Shown piece after piece: positions 29,113 to 37,737 of a DNA stretch of 64,000 nt (its first letter is position 1; the number at the start of each line of letters is the position of its first letter). A program made the translations under genes and the position numbers. Where the stretch lies: assembly GCF_026898115.1 (NCBI RefSeq), contig NZ_CP114036.1:1178001-1242000 (forward strand). The letters run 5' to 3'. Origin of the DNA: Streptomyces sp. S465. Its GTDB lineage: Bacteria; Actinomycetota; Actinomycetes; Streptomycetales; Streptomycetaceae. The notes under the pieces are model-generated. The model worked only from the letters and a program-made list of their open reading frames with translations, did not search any database and had not been told where the DNA came from.

Positions 29113-29538
29113 ATGAATGATCTTCGGATACGGACCGCGGCCCCCGCCGACCTCGACACCGTGCTCGCCTTCTGGAAGGAGGCGGCGGAAGGCACCAGCA
29201 TCAGCGACGACCGGGACGGGGTGGCCCGGCTGCTCGACCGCGACCCGGAGTCGCTGCTGCTGGCCGAACGGGGCGGTGAACTCGCCGGGACCGTGATCGC
29301 CGGCTTCGACGGCTGGCGCTGCCATCTGTACCGGCTGGCCGTCCACCCCGGGCACCGCCGCCGGGGCGTGGCGACGGCCCTTCTGGCGGCGGCCGAGGAG
29401 CGGTTCGCCGCCCTGGGCGGACGGCGCGGGGATGCGATGGTGCTCGACGAGAACGAGCTCGCCCACCACGCGTGGAGCGCGGCCGGCTACGCACCCCAGC
29501 CGCAGTGGAGCCGCTGGGTCAAGCCGCTGCGCTCCTGA
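29113..29538 (+). CDS. GNAT family N-acetyltransferase
   Basis: A 141-residue acetyltransferase. It begins IRTAAPADLDTVLAFW, and the acetyl-CoA motif A is LAVHPGHRRRGVATALL; the C-terminal AWSAAGYAPQPQWSRW completes the fold. Substrate unknown. It lies 52 nt after the F420 oxidoreductase, probably co-transcribed, and a hairpin follows. Confidence 0.9.
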   Translation: MNDLRIRTAAPADLDTVLAFWKEAAEGTSISDDRDGVARLLDRDPESLLLAERGGELAGTVIAGFDGWRCHLYRLAVHPGHRRRGVATALLAAAEERFAALGGRRGDAMVLDENELAHHAWSAAGYAPQPQWSRWVKPLRS

Positions 29539-29548
29539 TAGTGGCCCC

Positions 29549-29571
29549 GGCCCCGGCGGCCCGCCGGGGCC
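29549..29571. terminator. Hairpin after GNAT gene
   Basis: Perfect 9-bp stem GGCCCCGGC / GCCGGGGCC with a 5-nt loop, beginning 10 nt after the stop codon. Confidence 0.8.
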
Positions 29572-29586
29572 GCCCAGCACGGACGG

Positions 29587-29616
29587 ATCCACTGAGCGCG
29601 GATGTATCCACTTAGC
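29587..29616. repeat. Direct repeat ATCCACTnAGC upstream of the CNNM pair
   Basis: ATCCACTGAGC (29587-29597) and ATCCACTTAGC (29606-29616) are spaced by 19 bp, about two helical turns, in the 225-nt gap before the CNNM genes. This suggests a site for a dimeric activator near the promoter. I see no known metal riboswitch fold in the remaining leader, which contains a CCTCCGAG direct repeat near 29640. Confidence 0.45.
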
Positions 29617-29763
29617 ATGGACGTAAGTCACGCCCCAAGCCTCCGAGCCTCCGAGCCGTGAAAGGTGTGAACGTCCGCCGATGGGCGAGCCCGCCGAGCC
29701 TCCCCGTGGTCGACATCGCGCGATCCTCCGGTCCCTGCCGGATCATGGGACGGAGGTGAACCG

Positions 29764-31146
29764 ATGACCGAAGTCCTCCTCCTGGCCGTGGCGCTCCTCC
29801 TCGCGGTCGCCTGTGGCGCCTTCGTCGCGGCGGAGTTCTCCCTGACCACGGTCGAGCGCGGCGAGCTGGAACGGGCGGCGAGAGCCGGGGAGCGCGGTGC
29901 GGCCGGGGCCTGGAAGGCCGTACGGAGCCTCACCTACCAGCTGTCCGGCGCACAGCTCGGCATCACCGTGACCAATCTGGTCGTCGGCATGCTGGCCGAG
30001 CCCTCCGTCGCGGCCCTGCTGGCCGGGCCGCTCGCCGCGATCGGCGTGCCCGAGTCGGCCGTCCGGTCGGTGGCGCTGGTGCTCGGCACCTTCCTGTCGA
30101 CCGTGGTGCTGATGGTCGTCGGCGAGCTGGTGCCCAAGAACTGGGCGATCTCCCGGCCGCTGCCGGTCGCCAAGGCCGTCGCCACCCCGCAGCGCGCCTT
30201 CAGCTCCCTCTTCCGGCCGCTGATCACCCATCTCAACAACACCGCCAACCGCACCGTGCGCCGGATGGGCCTGGAGCCCGCCGAGGAACTGGCCTCCGCG
30301 CGCGGTCCGCAGGAGCTGATCGCCCTCGCCCGCCACTCCGCCAAGGAGGGCGCGCTGGAGAAGGACACCGCCGAGCTGTTCGTCCGCACCCTCAACCTCG
30401 CCGGGCTCACCGCGCAGAACGTGATGACCCCGAGGGTGCGGGTGATGGCGCTGGACGTACGGGCCACCGCCGAGGACGTGGCCAACGCGACCCGCGCCAC
30501 CGGGCTGTCCCGCTTCCCCGTCTACCAGGGCAGCCTGGACACCGTCACCGGCCTCGTCCACATCAAGGACGTCCTGTCGATCCCCGCCGAGGTACGGCCC
30601 CGCCACCCGGTGTCCGAGCTGGCCCGCGAACCGCTGTTCGTTCCGGAGACGCTCAGCGTGGACCGGCTGCTGGACCGGCTCTCGGCCCAGCGCAGCATGG
30701 CCGTGGTCATCGACGAGTACGGCGGTACGGCCGGCGTCGTCACCCTGGAGGACATCGTCGAGGAGGTGGTCGGCGAGGTCCGCGACGAGCACGATCCGCA
30801 TGAGGCCCCCCGCCTGGTCCCGATGGGCCTGGACGCGCAGGGCCACGCACTGTACGACACGGACGGCGCGGTCCGGGTCGATCAGCTGGCGGACATCGGG
30901 CTGCGGGTGCCCCCGGGCCCGTACGAGACCCTGGCCGGGCTGATCGCGGCCGAGCTGGGCCGGATCCCGACCGTCGGCGACACCGTCGAGCCGGAGGGCT
31001 GGCGGCTCGAGGTGCGGAAGGTGTCCCGCCACCGGGCCGCCCGGGTGCGGCTGCGGGCGCCGCTGCGCGGTGCCGCGGCCGACAGCGACCTGGGCCGCCA
31101 CGGTGACGAGGGGGGCCACCGTGACGAGGGGGCGGCGGGCCGATGA
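29764..31146 (+). CDS. CNNM/HlyC-CorC family membrane protein (first of pair)
   Basis: A 460-residue protein of the CNNM/CorC family linked to magnesium or divalent cation efflux. The N-terminal CNNM domain has about four hydrophobic segments (LLLAVALLLAVACGAFVAAEF, then LSGAQLGITVTNLVVGMLAEP and VVGELVPKNWAI), followed by paired CBS domains (NVMTPRVRVMALD, VIDEYGGTAGVVTLEDIVEEVVGE) and a C-terminal CorC_HlyC domain. GGACGGAGGTGA precedes ATG 29764. It overlaps the next paralogue by ATGA. Confidence 0.93.
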   Translation: MTEVLLLAVALLLAVACGAFVAAEFSLTTVERGELERAARAGERGAAGAWKAVRSLTYQLSGAQLGITVTNLVVGMLAEPSVAALLAGPLAAIGVPESAVRSVALVLGTFLSTVVLMVVGELVPKNWAISRPLPVAKAVATPQRAFSSLFRPLITHLNNTANRTVRRMGLEPAEELASARGPQELIALARHSAKEGALEKDTAELFVRTLNLAGLTAQNVMTPRVRVMALDVRATAEDVANATRATGLSRFPVYQGSLDTVTGLVHIKDVLSIPAEVRPRHPVSELAREPLFVPETLSVDRLLDRLSAQRSMAVVIDEYGGTAGVVTLEDIVEEVVGEVRDEHDPHEAPRLVPMGLDAQGHALYDTDGAVRVDQLADIGLRVPPGPYETLAGLIAAELGRIPTVGDTVEPEGWRLEVRKVSRHRAARVRLRAPLRGAAADSDLGRHGDEGGHRDEGAAGR

Positions 31147-32147
31147 TCGCGCTGCAACTGCTGATCGCCCTGCTGACGCTGGTGCTCAACGCCTTCTTCG
31201 TGGGTGCCGAGTTCGCCCTGATCTCGGTGCGCCGCAGCCAGATCGAGCCGCGCGCCCAGCAGGGCGACCGGCGGGCGCGGGCCGTGCTGTGGGGCCTGGA
31301 GCATGTGTCCGCGCTGCTGGCCGCGGCCCAGCTCGGCATCACGCTGTGCACGCTGGTACTGGGCGCCGTCGCGGAACCAGCCATCGCCCATCTGCTGGAG
31401 CCGGTCTTCCACCTGGTGGGTCTGCCGCTGGAACTGGTGCACCCGGTCTCGTTCGTCATCGCGCTGTCCCTGGCGACCTATCTGCACATGCTGTTCGGCG
31501 AGATGGTGCCGAAGAACGTGGCGCTGGCCGAGCCGGTGCGCACCGCGCTGCTGCTCGGCCCGCCCCTGGTGACCCTCGCCCGCGCACTGCGCCCGGTGAT
31601 CCTCGCGGTGAACGCCTTCGCGAACGCGCTGCTGAAGCTGTTGCGCGTGGAGCCCCGGGGCGAGGTCGCGGCGACCTTCTCGGACGACCAGCTGGCCCGG
31701 ATGGTGTCCGACTCCAGCGAGGCCGGGCTGCTGGACGACCGCGCCACCGAGCGGCTGCGGGACGCGCTGGAGCTGGGCCGGCGACGGGTGCGGGACGTGG
31801 TGCTGCCCATGGACCGGGTGGTCACGGCGCGGCTCGGGGTGACCGCCGAGGAACTGGAACTGCTGGCGGCCAGGACGGGCTTCTCCCGGTTCCCGGTGGT
31901 CGACGACTCCGGGCGGATCCCCGGCTATCTGCATGTGAAGGACGCGCTGGACGCCCGGCCACGGGATGTGCCGTTCCGCCCCGACCAGCTGCGGCCGATC
32001 CCCCGGGTGCGGTCCCATACGCCGCTGGACGACGTCCTCACCGCGATGCGCGACAGCCGCACCCACCTCGCGGCGGTGATCGCCGCGGACGGCCGGCTGG
32101 AGGGGCTGGTCACCATGGAGGACGTGCTGCGTGAGCTGGTCGCCTGA
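31143..32147 (+). CDS. CNNM/HlyC-CorC family membrane protein (second of pair)
   Basis: A shorter paralogue of 334 residues of the preceding gene, translationally coupled to it. It keeps the CNNM domain (LNAFFVGAEFALISVRRSQIE, LAAAQLGITLCTLVLGAVAEP, MLFGEMVPKNVAL) and two CBS repeats (DVVLPMDRVVTARLG, LEGLVTMEDVLRELVA), but has no CorC_HlyC C-terminal domain. Such tandem long/short pairs are common in actinobacteria, and the two probably form a hetero-oligomer. Confidence 0.93.
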   Translation: MIALQLLIALLTLVLNAFFVGAEFALISVRRSQIEPRAQQGDRRARAVLWGLEHVSALLAAAQLGITLCTLVLGAVAEPAIAHLLEPVFHLVGLPLELVHPVSFVIALSLATYLHMLFGEMVPKNVALAEPVRTALLLGPPLVTLARALRPVILAVNAFANALLKLLRVEPRGEVAATFSDDQLARMVSDSSEAGLLDDRATERLRDALELGRRRVRDVVLPMDRVVTARLGVTAEELELLAARTGFSRFPVVDDSGRIPGYLHVKDALDARPRDVPFRPDQLRPIPRVRSHTPLDDVLTAMRDSRTHLAAVIAADGRLEGLVTMEDVLRELVA

Positions 32148-32157
32148 CCACATCCGG

Positions 32158-32340
32158 CCACACCTGGACGTGCCCGGTCACGCCCGACCCGACCGCCCAC
32201 ACCTGGACCTGCCCGGTCACACCTGACCCGACCGGCCACACCTGGACGTGCCCGGTCACCCCTGTCCCCGACCGGTCACGCCTGGATCTGCCCGGTCACC
32301 CCTGTCCCCGACCGGTCGCTCCTCCCCCGACGGTCACTCC
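32158..32340. repeat. 39/40-bp degenerate tandem repeat between convergent genes
   Basis: Four full units start at 32158, 32197, 32236 and 32276, each with CCTGGA(C/T)(C/G)TGCCCGGTCAC followed by CC(C/G)GACCGG, plus a partial fifth. The array runs from the end of the second CNNM gene into the stop codon region of the minus-strand hypothetical. It may act in termination of the convergent transcripts. Confidence 0.9.
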
Positions 32341-32588
32341 TCGTCGCGTCTGGACTCATGGGCGATGATGCACGCCTGCCAGTGGGCCAGCGCCTCCTCC
32401 CGGCCGCCGCCGCCCTCCTCGGCCACCGCCACCAGCGCATGGGCGGCCATCGCGGCGAGCCGCACGGCGACCCGGCACACATCGCGCGTCTCGAGCGGCT
32501 CCAGGAGAGCGGCCGCGCCCTCCCCGTCGTCGGCGAGCGCGGCGGCGACGATGGCCATGGTCGTACGGTCGCATTCGAAGGCATCCAC
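32334..32588 (-). CDS. Hypothetical protein (84 aa)
   Basis: A small acidic, Ala-rich helical protein from GTG 32588: it reads TTMAIVAAALADDGEGAAALLEPL and ALVAVAEEGGGGREEALAHW. Codon use is typical of real Streptomyces genes in this frame. No domain is recognised. The start has no obvious Shine-Dalgarno, and an upstream non-standard start is possible. It lies downstream of another minus-strand hypothetical, 94 nt away. Confidence 0.6.
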   Translation of the reverse strand: MDAFECDRTTMAIVAAALADDGEGAAALLEPLETRDVCRVAVRLAAMAAHALVAVAEEGGGGREEALAHWQACIIAHESRRDEE

Positions 32589-32682
32589 GCCGACCAGACT
32601 GCCCCGCCGCGCGGCGCGCGGAACCCCGTACGGGCCAACCGGGGTACCGGCCGGGTGGTCGCGCGAGGACTCACGCGAGGAC

Positions 32683-32931
32683 TCAGTGGCGGGGACCGGG
32701 GCCGGGAGCTGGGCCGGTGCCGGGCCGGGACCCGGCCGGGTCGTACCGAAAGATCACGTATTCGATCCGTCCGATGACCTTGGTGCGGTTCGTCCGCCGG
32801 TACAGCTCCGGCGGCCGGAAGATGTTGTCGTCGTAGATATCCGCGCCGGGCTCCACATTCCAGCTGGCGGTCGTCCCGTTCCGCGCTCCGCCCTCGAAGT
32901 AGATGTGGGTCATCGCCATGCCGCTCATCAT
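32683..32931 (-). CDS. Hypothetical protein (82 aa)
   Basis: The reading frame from ATG 32931 (or 32928, 32919) contains a well-formed globular-looking segment: MTHIYFEGGARNGTTASWN, then GADIYDDNIFRPPELYRR and KVIGRIEYVIFRYD. A Gly/Pro-rich tail follows. I do not recognise the family. Its stop lies in a perfect 12-bp tandem duplication (32662-32685). It is divergent from the SGNH hydrolase, 54 nt apart. Confidence 0.6.
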   Translation of the reverse strand: MMSGMAMTHIYFEGGARNGTTASWNVEPGADIYDDNIFRPPELYRRTNRTKVIGRIEYVIFRYDPAGSRPGTGPAPGPGPRH

Positions 32932-32969
32932 GCTCGTGCTCGGCGGTCCACGCAGCCCGCGTACCGGGA

Positions 32970-32975
32970 TAAGAT
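32970..32975 (+). promoter_or_regulatory. -10 hexamer of the SGNH hydrolase gene
   Basis: TAAGAT lies 10 nt before ATG 32986, so transcription should begin within about 4 nt of the start codon (leaderless or near-leaderless mRNA). Confidence 0.6.
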
Positions 32976-32985
32976 CGCCCGAGCC

Positions 32986-33756
32986 ATGCAGACGGACATC
33001 ACCTACAGCAGCTTTGTCGCAGTCGGCGACTCCTTCACCGAGGGCATGTCGGACGAACTTCCCGACGGCACCTACCGGGGCTGGGCGGATCTGCTCGCCG
33101 GGCGGCTCGCGGCCCGTGCCCCCGGATTCCGCTACGCCAATCTCGCGGTGCGCGGCAAGCTCATCGGGCAGATCGTCGAGGAGCAGACGGGCCCGGCGGC
33201 GGCCATGGGCGCCGATCTGATCACTCTGGTCGGCGGGCTGAACGACGTACTGCGGCCGAAATGCGACGTCGGCCGGGTGTGCGGACTGCTGGAGGAAGCC
33301 GTCGAGCGGCTGGCGCCCACCTGCAAACGGCTGGTGCTGATGCGCAGTCCGGGGCGGCGCGGACCGGTGCTGGAGCGGTTCCAGCCACGGATGGAGCGGC
33401 TGTTCTCGGTCATCGACGAGCTGGGCGCCCGGCATGACGCGACCGTGGTGGACCTGTTCTCCTCCGAAGTCGTCGGGGACCCCCGGATGTGGGCCGAGGA
33501 CCGGCTGCATCTGAACACCGAGGGGCACCGGCGGGTCGCCGAGGCCGTATGGCAGGCGCTGGGCCATGAGCCGGAGGACGACTGGAACGCGCCCCTGCCG
33601 CCCGCCGTGCCCGTCGGGTGGCTGACCCGCCGCACCGCGGACGCGCGGTTCGCCCGCCGGCACCTCGGACCGTGGATCGGCAGGCGGCTGACCAGCCGTT
33701 CCTCGGGCGACGGACGCGCCCCCAAGCGCGCCGAGTTGCTGCCGTACGAGGACTGA
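32986..33756 (+). CDS. SGNH/GDSL hydrolase
   Basis: A 256-residue esterase-fold protein without a signal peptide. Block I is FVAVGDSFTEG (nucleophile Ser16), the Gly block is NLAVRGK, block III is VGGLNDVLRP and block V is EDRLHLNTEGH with the Asp-His pair, so all four SGNH positions are present. Substrate unknown; probably an ester or acetyl group. The Arg-rich C-terminus is beyond the hydrolase fold. Transcription is probably leaderless from TAAGAT. Confidence 0.92.
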   Translation: MQTDITYSSFVAVGDSFTEGMSDELPDGTYRGWADLLAGRLAARAPGFRYANLAVRGKLIGQIVEEQTGPAAAMGADLITLVGGLNDVLRPKCDVGRVCGLLEEAVERLAPTCKRLVLMRSPGRRGPVLERFQPRMERLFSVIDELGARHDATVVDLFSSEVVGDPRMWAEDRLHLNTEGHRRVAEAVWQALGHEPEDDWNAPLPPAVPVGWLTRRTADARFARRHLGPWIGRRLTSRSSGDGRAPKRAELLPYED

Positions 33757-33786
33757 TCCACGGGCCCGCGCCCGGGACCCTTCCGT

Positions 33787-33803
33787 CCCCGGCCGGGCCG
33801 GGG
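33787..33803. terminator. Short hairpin after the SGNH gene
   Basis: CCCCGGC-cgg-GCCGGGG, a 7-bp perfect stem with a triloop, between the SGNH gene and purB. Confidence 0.6.
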
Positions 33804-33840
33804 TGCTTCGGCCACCGGTCTGGCCTGCGAGGACGGCCAG

Positions 33841-33846
33841 TAGACT
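33841..33846 (+). promoter_or_regulatory. -10 hexamer of purB
   Basis: TAGACT is 8 nt before the purB GTG. No Shine-Dalgarno is present, indicating a leaderless transcript. Confidence 0.65.
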
Positions 33847-33854
33847 CTGTCCAC

Positions 33855-35288
33855 GTGACTGGTAAGCCGCGCATTCCGAACGTCCTGGCCAACCGCTACG
33901 CCTCCGCGGAGCTGGCCGTCCTGTGGTCCCCCGAGTACAAAGTGACGCTGGAGCGGCGGCTGTGGCTCGCCGTGCTCCGCGCTCAGAAGGACCTCGGAAT
34001 CGAGGTGCCGGACGCCGCGCTCGCCGACTACGAGCGGGTCCTGGAGACCGTCGACCTGGCCTCGATCGCCGAGCGGGAGAAGGTCACCCGCCACGATGTG
34101 AAGGCCCGGATCGAGGAGTTCAACGCCCTCGCCGGCCATGAGCACGTGCACAAGGGCATGACCTCCCGCGATCTCACCGAGAACGTGGAGCAGCTCCAGA
34201 TCCGGCTCTCCCTGGAGCTGGTCCGGGACCGTACGGTCGCGGTGCTGGCCCGGCTCGGCAAGCTGGCCGCCGAGCACGCGGAGCTGGTGATGGCCGGCCG
34301 GTCGCACAATGTGGCGGCGCAGGCCACCACGCTCGGCAAGCGGTTCGCCACGGCCGCGGACGAGCTGCTGGTGGCGTACGGGCGGCTGGAGGACCTGCTG
34401 GGCCGCTATCCGCTGCGGGGCATCAAGGGCCCGGTGGGCACCGCGCAGGACATGCTGGACCTCCTCGGCGGCGACGCGGAGAAGCTGGCCGAGCTGGAGC
34501 GGCGGATCGCCGCCCACCTCGGCTTCGCCCAGGCGTTCACCTCCGTCGGCCAGGTCTATCCGCGCTCCCTGGACTACGACGTCGTCACCACGCTGGTGCA
34601 GCTGGCCGCGGCCCCGTCCTCGCTGGCGAAGACCATCCGGCTGATGGCCGGGCACGAGCTGGTGACCGAGGGCTTCAAGCCCGGCCAGGTCGGCTCCTCC
34701 GCGATGCCGCACAAGATGAACACCCGCTCCTGCGAGCGCGTCAACGGCCTCGCGGTGATCCTGCGCGGCTATGCCTCGATGGCCGGTGAGCTGGCGGGCG
34801 ACCAGTGGAACGAGGGGGATGTCTCCTGCTCGGTGGTGCGCCGGGTCGCGCTGCCGGACGCGTTCTTCGCCTTCGACGGGCTGCTGGAGACCTTCCTGAC
34901 GGTGCTCGACGAGTTCGGCGCCTTCCCCGCCGTCGTCGCCCGTGAGCTGGACCGTTACCTGCCCTTCCTGGCCACGACGAAGGTGCTGATGGGCGCCGTG
35001 CGGGCCGGGGTGGGCCGCGAGGTCGCCCATGAGGCGATCAAGGAGAACGCGGTGGCCGCTGCGCTGGCGATGCGCGAGCGCGGCGCCGAGCGCAATGAGC
35101 TGCTGGACTCCCTCGCCGCCGATGAGCGGATCCCGCTGGACCGGGCCGCGCTGGACGCGCTGATGGACGACAAGCTGTCGTTCACGGGCGCGGCCGCGGA
35201 CCAGGTCGGCGCGGTGGCCTCGCGGATCGAGGAGATCGTCAAGCGGCATCCGGAGGCCGCGGCCTACACCCCCGGCTCGATCCTCTGA
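33855..35288 (+). CDS. purB: Adenylosuccinate lyase
   Basis: Fumarase/aspartase-superfamily enzyme acting twice in purine synthesis, on SAICAR and on adenylosuccinate. The 477-residue protein has KGMTSRDLTEN, GRSHNVAAQATT and the signature loop GSSAMPHKMN. The start GTG 33855 (MTGKPRIPNVLANRYAS) matches the family N-terminus and follows a -10 element directly. It is followed after 8 nt by mug, probably on the same transcript. Confidence 0.97.
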   Translation: MTGKPRIPNVLANRYASAELAVLWSPEYKVTLERRLWLAVLRAQKDLGIEVPDAALADYERVLETVDLASIAEREKVTRHDVKARIEEFNALAGHEHVHKGMTSRDLTENVEQLQIRLSLELVRDRTVAVLARLGKLAAEHAELVMAGRSHNVAAQATTLGKRFATAADELLVAYGRLEDLLGRYPLRGIKGPVGTAQDMLDLLGGDAEKLAELERRIAAHLGFAQAFTSVGQVYPRSLDYDVVTTLVQLAAAPSSLAKTIRLMAGHELVTEGFKPGQVGSSAMPHKMNTRSCERVNGLAVILRGYASMAGELAGDQWNEGDVSCSVVRRVALPDAFFAFDGLLETFLTVLDEFGAFPAVVARELDRYLPFLATTKVLMGAVRAGVGREVAHEAIKENAVAAALAMRERGAERNELLDSLAADERIPLDRAALDALMDDKLSFTGAAADQVGAVASRIEEIVKRHPEAAAYTPGSIL

Positions 35289-35296
35289 CGCCGACG

Positions 35297-35845
35297 ATGA
35301 CCCCCGCCGAACTGGAGGCCGCCCGCGACCGCCTCGTCCCCGATGTGGTCGCGGACGGTCTGCGGGTCCTCTTCTGCGGTATCAACCCCGGGCTCATGAC
35401 GGCCGCCACCGGTCACCACTTCGCCCGCCCCGGCAACCGGTTCTGGCCCGCCCTGCACGCCTCGGGCTTCACCCCCCGCCGGCTGCACCCGTCCGAACAG
35501 GCGGAACTGGTGCGGTACGGGCTGGGCATCACCAATGTGGTGGCGCGCGCCAGCGCGCGGGCCGATGAGCTGAGCGACGAGGAGTACCGGGAGGGCGGCC
35601 GGATCCTGGAGGAGAAGGTGCGGCGTCTGCGGCCGCGCTGGCTGGCGGTGGCGGGGGTCACCGCCTACCGGGTCGCGTTCGGCGACAAGCGGGCGAAGAT
35701 CGGGCCGCAGCCCCGCACCATCGGCGAGACCCGGATCTGGGCCCTGCCGAACCCGAGCGGGCTCAACGCGCACTGGACCCTGCCGGCCATGGCGGAGGAG
35801 TTCGGCCGGCTCAGGGCGGCGGCCGCGGCGGAGGACAGGTCCTAG
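35297..35845 (+). CDS. mug: G/U mismatch-specific DNA glycosylase
   Basis: Uracil-DNA glycosylase superfamily family 2 protein, 182 residues, which removes uracil or thymine opposite G. The catalytic motif FCGINPGLMTA and the DNA-intercalation motif PNPSGLNAHW are intact, as is GITNVVARAS. The gene begins 8 nt after purB. Confidence 0.93.
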   Translation: MTPAELEAARDRLVPDVVADGLRVLFCGINPGLMTAATGHHFARPGNRFWPALHASGFTPRRLHPSEQAELVRYGLGITNVVARASARADELSDEEYREGGRILEEKVRRLRPRWLAVAGVTAYRVAFGDKRAKIGPQPRTIGETRIWALPNPSGLNAHWTLPAMAEEFGRLRAAAAAEDRS

Positions 35846-35873
35846 GACCCCGGCCGACGGATCGGAAGGGGCG

Positions 35874-36314
35874 TCATATCGTGTCCTCCTCCCCTATGGC
35901 CACCAGCAGCTGGAACGGCAGCTCCCGGTCGCCCTGCCCCACCCCCAGCCCGACCCAGCGGCCGTCGACGCGCCAGATGTGCAGCTCGGGCACGTAACCG
36001 CACAGGGTGTCCAGCGGGGGCGGGACCGGCTCGCCCATCGCCGACCGCTCCAGGGCGTCCGTGAGGTCGAGGACCTCGGGGGCGCCCCACCGTAAGGTCA
36101 GCACCTGGACCAGCGCGCTCAGCTCCGCTTCGAACTCCTCCAGCACCTCCTCGACCCGGGTGAGGTCCGCGTCCCAGAAGTCCTCGCTGACGCGGAGGTC
36201 GGCGACATGGAAGCCGGGGCCGCCGGCCACCCGCCCGTGCACGGTCCGCTGCCCGGGGAAGTCCCGGGCGCGCAGCCGGTCGATCGAGGCCACATGGTCC
36301 GCCGTACTGGTCAT
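35874..36314 (-). CDS. Conserved hypothetical protein (146 aa)
   Basis: A soluble acidic protein starting at ATG 36314 (MTSTADHVASIDRLRARDFP). Segments such as DFWDADLTRVEEVLEEFEAEL, VLTLRWG and ELHIWRVDGRWVGLGVGQGD suggest an immunity-like or SUKH/DUF-type small alpha/beta fold. I do not recognise the family securely. It is convergent with mug (28 nt apart) and divergent from the ROK gene. Confidence 0.75.
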   Translation of the reverse strand: MTSTADHVASIDRLRARDFPGQRTVHGRVAGGPGFHVADLRVSEDFWDADLTRVEEVLEEFEAELSALVQVLTLRWGAPEVLDLTDALERSAMGEPVPPPLDTLCGYVPELHIWRVDGRWVGLGVGQGDRELPFQLLVAIGEEDTI

Positions 36315-36463
36315 GGTGTCAGTAAACCGCGCGGGTCGGACATCTGACGGCCCGGCGGCTGGCGTACGCGCGGCCGGGCGGCCCGGGAGCGGGAGGGGGC
36401 ACTCGCCGCGTCCGCGCCCAGCGGATACGATCCGGCAGATACGCACTGGGAGGGAGGCCGACG

Positions 36464-37684
36464 TTGGGGCGGCTCACCGGCGGGGATCCGTCTTTGCTGC
36501 GACGCATCAACTCCGCCGTGGTTCTGCACGCGTTGCGCGCGGCGACCGCGTCCGGCACCGCCGCCGGGGGTGGCGGGGACGACACGGGCGGCTGCGCGGG
36601 AAGCGCGAGCCTGACCGATCTCACCCGGGTGACCGGACTGTCCCGGCCCACCGTGGAGGGCGTGATCGACGGGCTGACCGACAGCGGTCTGGTGGTCGAG
36701 GTGCCCGCCGAGGAGGGCGGCGTCCGCCGCCAGGGCCGCCCCGCGCGCCGCTTCCGGTTCCGGGCCGAGGCCGGGCATCTGCTGGGCATCGAGATAGGGG
36801 CGCACCGGGTCGCCGCGCTCCTGTCGGACCTCGACGGCCGTGCGCTCGGCTCGATCGTGCGCGAGGTGTCCGAGAAGGCGTCGGCGGACGAGCGGCTGGA
36901 GCGGGTGCGGACCGCGGTCGCGGATCTGCTGCGGCGCGCGGGGGTGGCCCGGTTCTCACTGCGCGCGGTCGGGGTGGCCAGTCCCGGCGTCGTCGAGGCG
37001 GATGGCACCGTCCATCTGTGTACCGCCCTCCCCGGCTGGACCGGGCTGCCGCTGGGTGAGCGGCTGCGGCGGTCCTTCCGCTGTCCGGTGCTGGTCGAGA
37101 ACGACGCGAACACCGCCGCGGTGGCCGAGCACTGGAAGGGCGCGGCCGCCGGTTCGGACGATGTGGTCTTCGTCCTGGCCGGGTTGAGCCCGGGTGCGGG
37201 GTCGCTGATCGGCGGCCGGCTCCACCGCGGCTTCGGCGGCGCCGCCGGGGAGATAGGGGCGCTGCATCTGCTGGGCCGCGAGGCCACCCCGGAGGAGGTG
37301 CTCTCCACGACCGGGGAGCCGCTGAACCCGCTGGACGAGGCGCAGGTCGCGCATGTCTTCGCGCTGGCCCGCGACGGCGACGCGCGGGCCCGCGCGGCCG
37401 TGGACCGCTTCGTGCGCAGGCTGGTGCACGACACGGCGGCCCTGGTGCTGGCGATGGACCCCGAGATCGTGGTGGTCGGCGGCTGGGCCGCCGGACTGGA
37501 CGGTGTGCTGGGCCCGCTGCGCGACGAGCTGGCCCGTTACTGCCTGCGGCCCCCGCAGGTCGCGCTCTCGCTGCTCGGCGAGGCGGCGGTGACCACGGGG
37601 GCGCTGCGGCTGGCCCTGGACCATGTGGAACAGGAGCTGTTCGCGGTGGACAGCACGGTGACGACCCGCCGGGCGAGCCGCTGA
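36464..37684 (+). CDS. ROK family transcriptional regulator
   Basis: A 406-residue repressor-type ROK protein starting at TTG 36464 behind GGGAGGGAGG. The N-terminal winged helix (about 45-75, SLTDLTRVTGLSRPTVEGVIDGL) precedes the ROK fold. ENDANTAAVAEHW keeps the catalytic-type Asp. The phosphate motif reads GIEIGAHRV instead of DxGxT, and the CxCGxxGC zinc site is absent (the region reads REATPEEVLSTTG). It is therefore predicted not to phosphorylate sugars and to sense ligand by an altered site. No sugar operon is adjacent. Confidence 0.9.
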   Translation: MGRLTGGDPSLLRRINSAVVLHALRAATASGTAAGGGGDDTGGCAGSASLTDLTRVTGLSRPTVEGVIDGLTDSGLVVEVPAEEGGVRRQGRPARRFRFRAEAGHLLGIEIGAHRVAALLSDLDGRALGSIVREVSEKASADERLERVRTAVADLLRRAGVARFSLRAVGVASPGVVEADGTVHLCTALPGWTGLPLGERLRRSFRCPVLVENDANTAAVAEHWKGAAAGSDDVVFVLAGLSPGAGSLIGGRLHRGFGGAAGEIGALHLLGREATPEEVLSTTGEPLNPLDEAQVAHVFALARDGDARARAAVDRFVRRLVHDTAALVLAMDPEIVVVGGWAAGLDGVLGPLRDELARYCLRPPQVALSLLGEAAVTTGALRLALDHVEQELFAVDSTVTTRRASR

Positions 37685-37737
37685 CGCGGGGCGTACGGCG
37701 GCGCTGCCGCGGGGCATTTACGCGGCGGGTGGTTCCG

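Noticed and set aside
29539..29763. Metal riboswitch (M-box or Mn type) before the CNNM genes
   Set aside because: I could not identify the conserved core of either class; only a direct repeat and a terminator are visible.
32276..32674. A 132-codon minus-strand frame over the small hypothetical
   Set aside because: Composition is Arg/Pro/Ser shadow-like, whereas the 84-residue frame shows normal codon bias.
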